64,000 nt of DNA from Ophiura sarsii (taxonomy: Eukaryota; Echinodermata; Ophiuroidea; Amphilepidida; Ophiuridae). The stretch is from contig CM069458.1 of NCBI GenBank assembly GCA_035610835.1, forward strand, positions 35,706,718 through 35,770,717, read 5' to 3'. This document shows positions 42,637 through 54,411 of this stretch, piece by piece (the first letter of the stretch is position 1; each line of letters begins with the position of its first letter). The notes below the pieces were generated by a model. The model had not been told where the DNA came from. It saw only the letters and a list, made by a program, of their open reading frames with translations, and did not search any database. Both the position numbers and the translations under genes were made by a program.

Positions 42637-43353
42637 CAGGGTGTGTAAAAAAAAGGTGCCCCATGAGAAACTCACACAATTTAAAAAAAACATCACATGG
42701 TTTTTTTTTATTTTCAACAAAATAGACCGTTGTTTAAAGCCCTATAGTCCTCTATCGAGTCTTGATTCCATTATATTTCACATCCTAACCTCCTAAGATA
42801 TAATCAATTCAGTAACAAGAGTGTGAATCCCACTTTGGCCACTTTTCGAACAATTGGAAATTCAACAGAAACAATGCATGTGTGATTCCAATGATGATTA
42901 GAATAATGTCAATGTATTGTATAAAATACATCTAAAATTCATATATGAAAACATGTTTTCTGTTCAAATTTAACTAACTATTGTCATTTAGCAGGTAGAT
43001 TATTATTTATTTGATTGATTATGTTCAATTACACACTGAATGACAATTCTAATAAAATAGCTCTCTGCACATGAAGTGGCTAAAGCTGAATTTGACATGC
43101 TGGAGTAGATTTGCCATACTAGGGTCTTCAATTTTTAATTTTTTTAAATTTTAATTTTATATTATTATTATTTTTTATTTTTATTTTTATTATTATTATT
43201 ATTATTATTATTTTTTTTTTTGGGGGGGGGGGCACGAGGGGGGCATATCTGTGATCAGGGGGTGGGCATAACTGACTATGTATTGTATATACATAGAGTT
43301 TGCGGTTTCATTTGGGGGCATCAGAGGTGGGGGAAAGCCTGGCAGGGGGAACA

Positions 43354-43387
<34 letters not shown>

Positions 43388-43533
43388 ATATTACGCCATT
43401 GTCCAAAATGGATAGTAACAAATCTTATGACACATTAAAGACTGCTTAACATGATTATTTAGTAAGTCCAATCTTTATATTTTCCATGGCCAACAAAATC
43501 GTATTTCATGGGACACTTTTTTGATACGCCTTG
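42637..43533. mobile_element. TA element with CAGGGTGTGTAAAAAAAAGG end
   Basis: TA at 42635-42636 and 43534-43535. The left end CAGGGTGTGTAAAAAAAAGG...CCCCATGAGAAA is mirrored loosely by TTTCATGGGACACTTTTTTGATACGCCTTG. The interior contains (ATT)n at 43160-43210, a G-run, and about 30 C at 43358-43387. The homopolymers may be a second inserted element (43205-43400, ending ATTACGCCATTG). Confidence 0.7.
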
Positions 43534-43577
43534 TATATGCCTTTCATTGATATCTTATATATATATGCATTTTATGT

Positions 43578-45070
43578 GTATCTTCAATAGATATTCATAC
43601 ATTTTTTTGCAGTAGACATATCTTTAGTAGACAGCAATATATCTATTAGACTGTTACTTCAGTAGATACTGTAGCTTGCGTACATTTTTTACCGTTTCTG
43701 TGGCAGCTAATTTATACATTTATCTTTAGTAGGCCTATAGAGAGCTCTATATAGGCATTTTCGGATATATTCAGTATATAGCTATGTTTTGACTGCTATC
43801 TTCAGTGTAGCAGGTTTTTAGTTGTTTGGTAAAAAAGTGTGAACAAAAAGTTTGTATACATTATTTTTGTTAGATATCAGAAGAAAATCGAGTGAAAGAA
43901 AGACTTATAGTTGGATAATAGGTGGCCCAAAAACACACATAAATAGGTTTACCATACCGGTATATAACTCTATGCGTTATTTTTCGAAAATTAAAACACT
44001 CTATAATTATTTCAGTCTTAAATAATCAAAATATTGGAACTACAAAGTGTTTTTTATTTGTTTATTTGTGGGTGTATAATAAATCAGTTCACCCCAATGT
44101 CAATGCAACAGTCATATGCACTACGATTCATCATACAACAACTTTATCCCAATGGACCCAACTTCCTCAGTCAGTCTCATTGCGCATTTTACGGGTATCT
44201 TCAATAGATGGCCATATAAACTGCACCAATAAAGTATCTAAACACTTACAAATGGTCAGATTTATCGGAACCTGAAATAGTATGCAAAAAAAAAATGGAT
44301 TCACAGTTATCTTCAGCGCATTTTGACACCTCTTTTGTTGCGCTACGATGTTGTTTGGCGGATTTATGGGCACTTGAGTGGCTTAAGGTCGAATACAAAA
44401 GTTGCAAAAGCTCCTATTCAGCTCCAATTCCAGAAGGGAACTCACACAAGCATCACACACAGACAAAATCAAGACAAAAGACACCAATTTGTTCTGTTTA
44501 CTTAACCATGACAAATAATGATTGATTAATTATTGATTTATGCCTCCCATCTCTGACCCTTTTGTTTTTTATTGACAATTAATGCTGATGTTCATCGCAA
44601 TCGATTTATTCAACACGAGACAAACAAATCATTTATAAAAGGGGCAAAAATAATGCTGATCTTATTCGTCACGCTCTTGCTTGAATAGGGCTTTTGCAAC
44701 TTTTGAATTTGACCTTAAGCCACTCAAGTGCCCATAAATCCGCCAAACAACATCGTTTTTAGCGCAAAAGAGGTGTCAAAATGCGCAGAAGATAACTGTG
44801 AATCGAATTAATTAATTATCTTTTTGCATACTATTTCAGGTTCTGATAAATCTGACCATTTGTAAGTGTTTAGATACTTTATTGGCGCAGTTTATTTATT
44901 GCAGTATAATATAGCTATCTTTCGTAGACAACAATATATCCATTAGACTGTTATTTCAGTAGTTATTGTAACTTGTGTACAATTTTGACAGTTTCTATGG
45001 CAGATAACAATATATTTATACATTTATCTTTATATGTTTTGACTGCTATCTTCAGTAGTCAGCAGCAGGT
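43578..45070 (+). repeat. Duplicated block with many ATCTTCAGTAGAT variants
   Basis: Variants at 43578, 43618, 43651, 43795, 44193, 44912, 44953 and 45045. The stretch from TTTTGACTGCTATCTTCAGT to CCAAAAACACACATAAA occurs twice (43787-43941 and 45037-45210) in direct orientation; the foldback element at 44219-44892 lies between the copies. Confidence 0.7.
44219..44892. mobile_element. Foldback TA element, AACTGCACCAATAAAGTATC ends
   Basis: TA flanks (44217-44218 and 44893-44894). Arms of about 200 bases mirror each other (TCTAAACACTTACAAATGGT; GGCGGATTTATGGGCACTTG). It is related by its ends to 39952-40417. It carries one GTTATCTTCAGCGCA. Confidence 0.85.
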
Positions 45071-45224
45071 TGTTGACTACCGTATTTGGTAAAAATGGTT
45101 TGAACAAGAACCTCTTTTATACGTTATTTTCTGTTGGCTATTAGAAGAAAAATTATAGTGAAAGAAATGGGCATATAGTTGGGTGAAAGGTGGACCAAAA
45201 ACACACATAAAAATACTGCAAGTC

Positions 45225-46520
45225 ACGACTTGCGAATCCCCTGGCTTGGAGATTCACCTATGGGGTCAAATTAGAGGTCAATCTGGGTACATCCCATGAA
45301 TTATCTCAAATCTCCCTACCCAAATGTCACCAAGTTTAGTTGAGATTGACGTCTTATGCCTAAAGTTTTGACAAAATGGGTCAAAGGTCATGTAGGGTCA
45401 TTACAGGTAAATCCGGGTATACCTCATTCCTCTCAAGTCCCCTGACCCAAAGATTATTGTCACCAAGTTTGGTTGAAATTGGTTGAGAGCCCTAGAGCAA
45501 TAAGTGCAGTTTTAAAGTGTTGACTAATTGGGTTAAATGTATATTATGTGATCTTTTCTAGGGGACGCCCTCAATCCTCGAAACAAAATTGGAAGCAGAT
45601 TTTCTTTTCTGATCATAAATCATAAATATATTCCAAGTTATATTCCTAATAACCTCAAAATTATAGTTTTAGAGTGAATTTAGAGTAAAATTTGGAATAA
45701 TAGATTGTACCGCTCGGTACAATCTATTTTCAAACCATGATTTTGAAGTAATTATGAATTGTATCGATCTGAAACTTAGAAGATCTTTATGATTTATGAT
45801 CAAAAATGGAAATCTGCAAGAAAATCTGCTTTCATAGTAAAAATCAATGATAGAGGGCGCTACTTGGAAAAGATCACATACTATGCCTTTAGAGGTCATG
45901 CATGTAGGGGTCATTAGATGTCAATCAGTGAACACCCCATGAACATCTCAAGTCCCCTCACCTAAAGATTATTGTCACCAAGTTTGGCCAAGATTGAGGT
46001 CTGACTTTACATGAGAGCTCTAAAAAGTAATAAGTGCAGGTTATAGTGTTGAAAATGTGGGTCAAAGGTCATGTAAGGGTCATTCATTAGAGGTTAATAT
46101 GTTTACACCCCATGAGCACTCAAGCCCCCTTACCCAAAGAATATTGTCACCAAGTTTGGCTGAGATGATTGAAGTCCGACTTCACATGAGAGCCCAAAAC
46201 AGCAGTAATGTGTGCAGTTTAAAGTGTTGGCAAAATGGGGTCAAAGGTTATGTAAGGGTCATGTCGCCAAGTTTGGCTGAGATTGAAGTCTGACTTTACA
46301 TGAAAGCCCAAAACAGCAGCAATAAGTGCAGTTTAAAGTGTTGGCAAAATGGGGTCAAAGGTCATGCCGGGGTCATTAGAGGTCAATCTGTATACACCTC
46401 ATGAGCATATAAAGTCCCCTAAATTTCCCCGAAGATTATTTTAACCAAGTATAGTTGTGATTGAAATCTGACTCTTCATATGAGAGCACTAAACAGGCCG
46501 AACCTAACCAAAAGGGAACA
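45225..46520 (+). repeat. Satellite, about 6 units, with GGGTCAAAGGTCA motif
   Basis: Units of about 120-190 bases share GGGTCATTAGAGGTCAAT, CCCCATGAACATCTCAAGTC, ATTGTCACCAAGTTTGG and AATAAGTGCAGTTTAAAGTG. GGGTCAAAGGTCA is exact at 45378-45390, 46059-46071 and 46352-46364, and GGGTCAAAGGTTA at 46238-46250. A foldback element interrupts it at about 45549-45882. Confidence 0.85.
45549..45882. mobile_element. Foldback insertion in the GGTCA satellite
   Basis: TATTATGTGATCTTTTC on the left is mirrored by GGAAAAGATCACATA on the right. Further mirrored blocks are AGCAGATTTTC and TGATCATAAATCATAAA. The centre is a perfect palindrome, ATAGATTGTACC|GCTC|GGTACAATCTAT, at 45700-45727. Confidence 0.7.
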
Positions 46521-46544
46521 TACACCCCCTACATACATACGGAC

Positions 46545-46612
46545 ACCCCTACAGACACACATGACATGATCACAATATACCCCTCCGGCTTTTCAAGTCA
46601 GGGGGATAAAAA
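46545..46612. repeat. CCCCTCCGGCTTTTCAAGTCAGGGG hairpin
   Basis: CACATGACATGATCACAATATACCCC followed by an imperfect hairpin ending AGGGGGATAAAAAG is the mirror of 23005-23060. It directly follows the satellite and may be the end of the element that carries it. Confidence 0.5.
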
Positions 46613-46666
46613 GCATTTCCGGTGTAACTCTTTGCATTATTTTTCGAAAATTAAAACACCCATTTT

Positions 46667-47274
46667 TATTTTCTTGGCCTCATTTCACAGTATATTTCAG
46701 TCTTAAATACAAAGTTGTTTTTTGTGTGTGTGTATAAATCAGTTCCAATATCAGCAGTGCTATCAGGCCCGAAAGAAGGGGGGGGGGGGGGGGCGATGGT
46801 GGCGATCGCCCCCCCCCCCCCCCCCCTTTGAAAATCTTCCCCGGAAAATGTGTACACAGATGAAAAAATTCTTCCCAAAATGCAATATTCTTTGCTACAA
46901 GCTTGTTTAGAGTAGAGCCAAAATGTACCTCGATCGTGCACAAAATAGGCGCACTACGCGCGCATATTTGACTCACATTTTTGTTGTTGTTGAAAACGCC
47001 CCCCCCCCCCCTTTGAAAAAAGTGTCTTACGGGCCTGCCTATGCACTACAATTCCCTACAGCAACTTTTTCCCCAACTGGACCCAACTTCTTCAGTCAGT
47101 CTCATTGCACAATCATGACCAGCTATGCTTGGAAAACCTTTTTTTTTATTGTGGCAAACTCACACAGCATATTGTTCAAAGATGGGGGATTTTCCATATG
47201 GGGCAAAAAACTCTGGGTCGGATTTAAACCCTAATTAGTCCATTTTTTTTATCTTCGAGATTCATTTCTAAATA
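46667..47274. other. Poly-G/poly-C rich repeats, no gene
   Basis: GAAAGAAGGGGGGG... at 46775-46793 and C-runs at 46808-46826 and 46999-47011 bound segments with TTTGAAAA(A) next to each C-run. GGCCCG at 46767 and CGGGCC at 47030 suggest a miniature element of about 270 bp with homopolymer ends. Frames read across the runs give proline or glycine tracts and are not genes. Confidence 0.5.
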
Positions 47275-47486
47275 TACTGTAAATCATAAAATGTTCGCGG
47301 CATTAAAACTTCGCAAATCACCGACCTCTGCCTTTTTTCGCTGCATGAACATTTTGCGAGCGTTGAGTAGTCATAACAGGCCTTTAAAAGGCAAAACATT
47401 CGCGTGCATGAACATTTCGTGAGTCAGCTGCACTCGCGAAATTCCCTACATTTTGATGCACGCGAAGATTTCATGCTTAACAGTAT
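47275..47486. mobile_element. TACTGTAAA element (copy 2)
   Basis: TACTGTAAATCATAAAATGTTCGCG at the left, and mirrored TTCATGCTTAACAGTA at the right. Repeated GCATGAACATTTNGCGAG blocks are shared with 23810-24022 and 54412-54636. Confidence 0.7.
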
Positions 47487-48837
47487 CCCCAGAAAATACT
47501 GGGCAAAATTATTCCGGGCCAGGACGATTCTTCATAAAAACACCCATGTGGTATAATTATATAATATGTAATGGCTTTGAGGGTGATACAAGAATATTTT
47601 TATAGCGAGTGCATATATTCGAGTGCAATATATTCTTGTATCACCCGAAAATAAGACTTTCAATATTATTAGTATTATTTATATAACAGACTGTTTTGAT
47701 AACAACTAAATAAGTTAGCCCGAACTGACCTTCTCTGTGGATTATACTCACGCGCACATCTTCTGCGCAGAAAATTGGACGGCAATATTTCTTGAATATT
47801 GGACGCACATCCGGGAACTTGGTGCACAATATTCAATAAGCACTTTTATTGTACCGTTTGGAAGGCCCATATAAATAATATTAATCAATTTTAACACAAA
47901 ACCTACAAAAAGGACACACTTACACAAAACCAATCTGTCTGTTTAACAAGTCTTTTTAATTCCACAATCACACTTATTACCGCTATAGAACAGAGACAAT
48001 GTGCGAGCTAGCACACACGCATCATAATACAACAATGGACATAATATAGATAGGTAGGTATATTAGATGGCTGGCAGGCATGCTATACACGTTGACTTCA
48101 GTCTTAAAAAACGACCATGTAGCAAATAACGACATCAAATACTCTACAGCAAAACTTTCATATAGTTTAGCAAATAAAATAAGTTTTTTTTATTATTAAA
48201 GCCTAAAGCTCATGACATACTCCATAATCGCGTGACGCGATTTGTCGCTTACGCTCCTTATAAAGAGTGCTATTTACCAAATAAGGGGCGTCAGAGGCAA
48301 ATCGCTCCGAGCGATTGGGTAGTATGTCATAGACTTAAGTCGAAAACACCACACAGGTGTTATTATTCTTCTTATCATTATTAATATAATGTAACATTAC
48401 TGCTTTTCTCTGCAAGGTTCATCCAGGCTCATATATGAATATTCAAATCATCATGAATATTCAACACTTGTTTATTCCTATACATGAATATTCAAACTAA
48501 CATAAATGTTAACTCAACCATGCAAATATTCTAACTTTGGATTCAAATTACAGTGAATTCATATCTACACTGTATCAGGGTAAGCGCTGACCTGCAAATT
48601 TAAGGGGTCCAAATCGAGAAAACTCGGGGTCCAGGTATCTAAAACTACACAAAATTAGAAATTTAAGGGGTCCAAAAACCAGTCAAAACTGTCTATCTCA
48701 GGGGTCCTGGGCCCCTGGACTCCTTAAAACGCCATCCCTGCACTGTATAAAGGACCTAAGCACCAATTCAAAATGCTGGAATTAAAAAATAAGGTTACAG
48801 TTCACAGAACTATTTATTTACCCTGACTATAATCTGG
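47487..48837. other. Intergenic sequence, two short foldbacks
   Basis: GGGTGATACAAGAATAT...ATATTCTTGTATCACCC (47582-47645) is an imperfect palindrome. CATGACATACTCCATAATCGC (48213) is mirrored by GCGATTGGGTAGTATGTCATG-type sequence (48312-48331), giving a roughly 120-bp miniature element. 48590-48735 is copy 2 of the 42110 repeat. No exon seen. Confidence 0.45.
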
Positions 48838-49045
48838 GTACTGTACAAGTGTTGATTTTCACATGATTAATTTTTCGCGCTTGGTAAATTTTCACCTGTT
48901 ATACATGTTTTTAAATCTATAGCTTCATTACATAGACCTATACGCAAACGAAATATATTTTTGTGTTATTATTTTTGCGGTAGCTGGTCCAAGCGTGAAA
49001 AACGCGAAAATAAATGTGTAGCGAAAATTTCCACTTTTACAATAC
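48838..49045. mobile_element. Second copy of the GCGAAAATAAAAACATG element
   Basis: Inverse counterpart of 24023-24225: TTTTCACATGATTAATTTTTCGCGC, TAGACCTATACGCAAACGAA and GCGGTAGCTGGTCCAAGCG blocks. Confidence 0.55.
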
Positions 49046-49050
49046 AATAA

Positions 49051-49340
49051 TCGAGGGTTTAGTGCAACAAAGACCTATCTGCAATGGCTGCCATTGGTTA
49101 GATTGTGTCTTCCTTCACAAGGGCATATCTTCAAACACCCTTGAAAACATGCGAGATGTGGCAGCTATTGTAGATATTGCCTTTTCACATAACTGAGATG
49201 CAAGTGGTAAAATATCCTATCTGCTACAGCTGCCCTGTGTTACTTTTAGTTTATATCAATGGGTCTGCAGCTTTAGACTACCACACATGATAACATCTGG
49301 TAGCTATTGCAGATGGACCCTTGTTGCACTAAACCCTCGA
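49051..49340. mobile_element. Foldback element with TCGAGGGTTTAGTGCAACAA ends
   Basis: TCGAGGGTTTAGTGCAACAA at 49051-49070 and its exact complement at 49321-49340. Internal ATCTGCAATGGCTGCC-like and GGTAGCTATTGCAGAT blocks are also mirrored. AT-rich TAAT/ATTA flanks obscure the target duplication. Confidence 0.8.
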
Positions 49341-49408
49341 ATTATACTATGAGGTGACAGGTGACATGAGTACCATACAGTTGAATGTCAGAGACTATTG
49401 TTCCTTGT

Positions 49409-49644
49409 CTATAGTATGATCAGTTCCAAATTGGCGAAGCGGCCTTACAGCAGTGAATGAATACAGAAGGACGTGGGCGTGCATTAAGGCAACTAGCGCA
49501 CTGTGCATCATATGCGTGACGCGTGCATGCAACCATTACCGCGTGCGTGTTGCCATAATCGCGTGGGTAGGCTTGGATTAATTTTGCGCGAGGAGAGATA
49601 AAAACTAAATATTTCTCGCCAATTTGGAACTGATCAAACTATAG
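49409..49644. mobile_element. CTATAGTNTGATCAGTTCC element (intact copy)
   Basis: CTATAGTATGATCAGTTCC and GGAACTGATCAAACTATAG are the ends. It is CpG-rich and full of GCGTG/CACGC units. It is the uninterrupted counterpart of 32658-33191. Confidence 0.85.
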
Positions 49645-51586
49645 TAGTATGCGCTGCCGACATGAAGTATAGCGGCAACATGTTGTTACTTCGAGCGTAG
49701 TCGAATACCAGTCCCCATCTCATGTCGCCTCATCTATAATATTTTGACAATGCAATCCTGATTTAGTGCACATTAGATGCTCTATAATACACTGTTAATG
49801 GATAATTTATTTGCTTGAAGTTATATAGAGCTGATAATATGTTTACTAAATTTTCAACAATAAAAAAAGTTCATAAACTGGCCATACAAAGAGCAGCGTA
49901 TGTCATAAATTGTACGAAGAGGAACATTTTTGATAAATCCTCTACACATTCTACATTGGCCAATGACCAGCTGACTAATGAGCGACTGCTCGCTGAAGCA
50001 TTGCAAAACTCAATTGTGTCATTTTAAAGCTTTCAAAATACACTCTTGCATGAAAATAAAATCTCAATTGTCATTTTGAACAACTAAAGCCCCCTTTTGA
50101 TGCGACTGGTCACATATGACTCTCCGCAGCAATATACACTGATGTTGCACAATTCATAACAGCCTAGGGCAGACCTGCAAATTTCCTGTATTGCATTGCA
50201 ATTTGCACCTTGAAAAATCATCAACTGCGATAAAACTTTCAAAGGCTGGTGCAAAATTGCGATACAAGTTTTTGCAGCCCTAAATCAAGTTGCTATCTCG
50301 ATTTACCTAAAATTGCACCTTGACTTGAAGGAAATTGCACCTTGACCTCAGAAGTAAAAGTAAGGTGCAATTTTGCACCTCAAGAAAAATGTGAACATTT
50401 CAGCACTGGCCTAGGGTAGGATTTTAGTGACATGTTGTGACCAAGAATCAATGAATTTGATGACACAAACCTTGGCACTCCAGCAATTGACATCAAATTC
50501 CAAAACCTGAAACTTTAACAATATCCCTTCTCTCTTCCTTTCTATTGTCAATATCCGTTCTCGACAAACAAAAAAATGAAACTCCGCAAGGACCCGCTGC
50601 TGTATGGGTATTAAAGTACACTTGACTAGCCACCACATCAAAAACTTTTTTTTGTTTTAATTAATGATTATATGCATCACATGCATGATTCAATTAGAAA
50701 AAAACATACAACAGTCTTGCCGATTTGCACCTTAAGATCATAGCCCTTTGTATATTTATAGCACTGTATTGTCTTAGTAGTAATAGTATACATCACAAGC
50801 TACTGAAAGCTGTTATCAAAATGTTTATGCAGTATAATAATTATTTCAGATCACTATTATACCATACTCCATTTGTTTGAAAAAAGTCTATAATAACGTC
50901 TCAATGTATATCTTTCTATTCACGCGACTACTACTACAGTTAGGCATAAAGAATTATTTGTTTGACGTCACCATGACTAACCTACTGTTCTCAATCTTTT
51001 TGTCTTTCGATTCGTGTCCATACTGAAAAATATTGCTGAACCGCCTATGATTTTGTGAACATTTTTATTTGTGCTTGCTTTACCCATGGATAAAGCCATG
51101 TCAAGAAGTGGAGCAAAAAAACGATGAACTAATCACCCTTTTTTCATCCCATTACGCCAAACGAGAAATTCTTTATTTTAAGCCTAATTGTAAAACAAAG
51201 CCTAGATATAATACATACAACCATACAAAGCAATACCTTTCACAGTTGGCTCAAACATTGCCGGCTGGCTCATTCACAATAGCAAAAAATTGTCAAGTTA
51301 TTCTAAACACGTAAGGGCTTAAAATACAATGGCTCATTATGAAAAAGAAACACAAAAGAGAAGACATAATAGAGTTAATGTTCACGGTAGAAAACTTTTT
51401 TTATATATATATCGTCTTCGTCGTCAACGCAGGAGGATCAGAATTGGAATGTAGTATAACGGTCAATGCTTGACCACGGTGAATACACGGATATACAATG
51501 ATATCAATAATATAGCTAGCAAATGAGGTATTAAAGCAATACAATCAAATTATCCATATGATACAGCATCAGCAAAACAATCTATC
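49645..51586. other. Intergenic sequence, no supported gene
   Basis: A 70-codon frame at 49815-50027 (TTG-initiated) has gene-like composition but no ATG in a good place, no recognisable domain and no splice context. 50195-50370 repeats AATTGCACCTTGA / AAATTGCGATAC several times. The rest is AT-rich. Confidence 0.35.
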
Positions 51587-52018
51587 TTAACACTTTCCAC
51601 GCGGCAGGCGTCTGCAGACGACATTCCAAAACTTCACAAAATGTTTTAAAAATGTCAATATTATTGAATTTCATTACCATATTTGGAATCACCGTGAGAA
51701 ATGCATTGGAATAAGTACAAACATGCTTAGTATTGGTTTAATAATCCTTAGATAGACTTCGAAAAATTGGGAAAGGTTTCTGAAAAAACTAATAGCTAAT
51801 AGGACGATAGTTCCAAAATTTCAAACGGTTTCAAAAAAGTCAAAATTTTTGAATTTCATCACCGTATCTGGAATCAGCATGAGAAATGTATTGAAATAAG
51901 CACAAACATGCCTATTATTGGTTCAGTAATTCTTGAGATAAGACTTTGAAATTTGGGAAAGATTTGTGACAAATCTGTTTGGTAATGGTAAAACTAATAG
52001 CCGCGTGGAAAGTGTTAA
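51587..52018. mobile_element. CACTTTCCACGCGGC element (copy 3, internally duplicated)
   Basis: TTAA at 51587-51590 and 52015-52018. The ends CACTTTCCACGCGGC and GCCGCGTGGAAAGTG are near-perfect. The body block (TTCCAAAANTTC...GGGAAAGNTTTGTG) is present twice in direct order, so it is about 430 bp instead of 250. Confidence 0.85.
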
Positions 52019-53375
52019 TAAACAACTACTACATAATTTATTTCATCACTGCTATATAATGTCCAATAGGGGGTGGAGAGGCTTCGTACAATAATATACA
52101 TATTACTACAAGAGAGCAACCCACTCTAACCAAACCAGGAATAAGTTTACATCCATAGATGTCTTGCAGCCGTCACTTTGTTTTGCATTAGACATAAAAT
52201 TATTGGAGGGAATGTATGACGGCATTTTGTTTTCATATAAATTTCTAGAAATATTCATAAGCTTTACTTTTCTATTGTGCATAATAGTGGCATAAATCTG
52301 TAAATGTGTTTGTACTGTGCCAGTATGAATAAATGTATTCATTCTTATGCACAAAGTATACAAAATTTGAGGGGTTTTGGAAACCCATGACACTTCCGGG
52401 TCACTTCTAACTGAACTGCTCATGCGCAAGTCTGCCCGACAAAAAAAAAATTCAACAGATTTTCGGCCACAAAACGGCTGATTTTACATGATTTGAGAAA
52501 AATGAATCTAAAATTTGTTTTGGAACTGTTTGCTTTTCAGTCTTCACTTTTGAGCATCCTTAAAGGGTAGGGGTTGTGTGTTAATTGTGAAGACGGTAAG
52601 GATTCAGTCTAACTACCCCCTCTATAGACTTGTTCCATGTTTTGTGAGAGTGGGTATTACATAACAACTACTTCAAAATGTCTAGCAGCCCTTTGTGCTA
52701 TGCTGCAGAATTCTGCTGCTTTTAGACACAGGGAAGTCATTTATATATTATTGCAGGTCGAGTTTGTTACTTTATATAATACATCAGCGGGGTAACATTG
52801 TGTCACGGGTAAATCCAGGAGGGCGTGTATACCAAATACAGAGACATGTGAAGTAGAAAATAAGGATACACTCTGCATTTATCAAAAACAAACAAAAAAT
52901 CATCACTTTTTAATGCTATTCCCTAATACATATAAGTTCTGCTTAATATCTTGTAATATTTTGAATACATTATAACACCTTGTACCCTGTTTGTACTCAG
53001 ATTGAAACGGTGACATCAGTGCATGTCTTTCTGATGGGGTGGTGCATGTGCCTGCACAGCCTAATGCTGATAACATACGAAGGTCATGTCCAGGTCACTA
53101 CCCGATGATGTAATTTAGGCCATTTGTTGTTCAATCGAATGCAATCAAGTTGACCTTGCGCGACTTTCCAAAAGTTCAAACAGGTTGCCTGAATCGCTGC
53201 AGTTGACTTCAATTCAACTTGTGCGCAACTGGTAGTTCAATCTGTCAAGTTGCTGTGAGTGATTTGCGTTTCACAGTCCATCGAGCGACTCCAAATCACC
53301 ACAATCTGCTACTGGCTATAGTATGTAATGAGCATAAGACATGGGCATGCAGATATGTCAGTCATCCCAGGTCTA
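52019..53375. other. Intergenic sequence with repeat ends
   Basis: 52440-52510 carries the CGGCTGATTTTACATGATTTGAG repeat. 52505-52605 is a right end of the TAGACT family (TTTTCAGTCTTCA...GGATTCAGTCTA). No exon seen. Confidence 0.4.
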
Positions 53376-53605
53376 CATTCCAGTTGATCCCAGTTGAAAC
53401 GCTGTCCATTTTCCATATTAAACAAACTGGTTTTAATTGTTTTGAACTGGATCTTAACTGGGTTTCAAAACCAGTTTAAACACCAGTTGAAGCTGTCCAT
53501 TTTCAATATTAAAACCAACTGGTTTGAACTGGTTTGAACTGTATTTAACTGGATTTTCAACTGGTTTTTATGAAACCAGTTCAACTGGGCTCAACTGGAG
53601 TACAG
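53376..53605. repeat. AACTGG/CCAGTT-rich segment
   Basis: At least twelve AACTGG or CCAGTT/CAGTTGA motifs in both orientations within 230 bases. GAAGCTGTCCATTTTCAATATTAAA-type text occurs twice (53400 and 53489). The opposing motifs allow extensive pairing. Confidence 0.7.
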
Positions 53606-54411
53606 TTTAATGGTAGTAATAGCATTTACAAGCAACAGAAAACCTTTGACATTAGCAGGGTTATGAACTTGGATAATCAATATCAACCACAGACAAACTG
53701 TCTGTCAAAACATTGATGAGCCAATCACAGACGTACTTACACAGTGTATGGTTAAAAGGGATTCATTCACATCAAGAGATACATCAAAGCTCTTCTTTGA
53801 TTGGTTACCAGGATGATTTCATCATTAAGTCACCAATCAGTGATATTGATAGAAAAATGTGTACACTTTTTAAGGTCCAACATTGGCACAAATAAACATT
53901 TCAAATAAGCTGTCCATACTGATTTGTCCACCGACATTTACATACATAATGCTTTTAGTATTGCTAGATCCGCAATAGATCATTTATTCCAATTTTTAGG
54001 TAGATTTCAGCCAAATCTGTTACAATTTTCCTTCATGTGTAAGAAATAGCATTTGAGACTAGAATTGCACAAAGGATGTATTATGTGCTATCAATTCAGT
54101 TGAGTGGTTGTGTGGATATAATAACCACCAATAAACCATTAACAAAATTGACACAACATACTTTTATCCATCCAGATATCTTTGGTTAAAGGTGAGCTAC
54201 CATTCTGAGTTTCAATCCACATCCAATTTGTTTGGGAATTTGACAAGGTTACAATTTCTCCATGTTAACTCTGTACTGTCTGTCATCAAGTAAACGGGTG
54301 TATGACCAGTTCGTCTGTGGTGAACTACCAAAGTGGTAGGCCAGCTTTAAGCTTACCAACGGTCAGGTAAAATATTTGTGTATTTCACCATCACAGGTTG
54401 CTACTGTAAAT
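53606..54411. other. Intergenic sequence, nothing recognised
   Basis: Ordinary AT-rich sequence without exons, arrays or element ends that I can recognise. Confidence 0.3.

Noticed and set aside
46666..46976. Proline/glycine-rich frames across the C and G runs
   Set aside because: They are translations of homopolymers bounded by stops, without splice context.
49815..50027. 70-codon frame with gene-like composition
   Set aside because: It starts at TTG and has no domain, no splice signals and no neighbouring exon.
52106..52429. 107-codon minus-strand frame
   Set aside because: No domain and no splice context; it ends in repeat sequence shared with 3108-3130.
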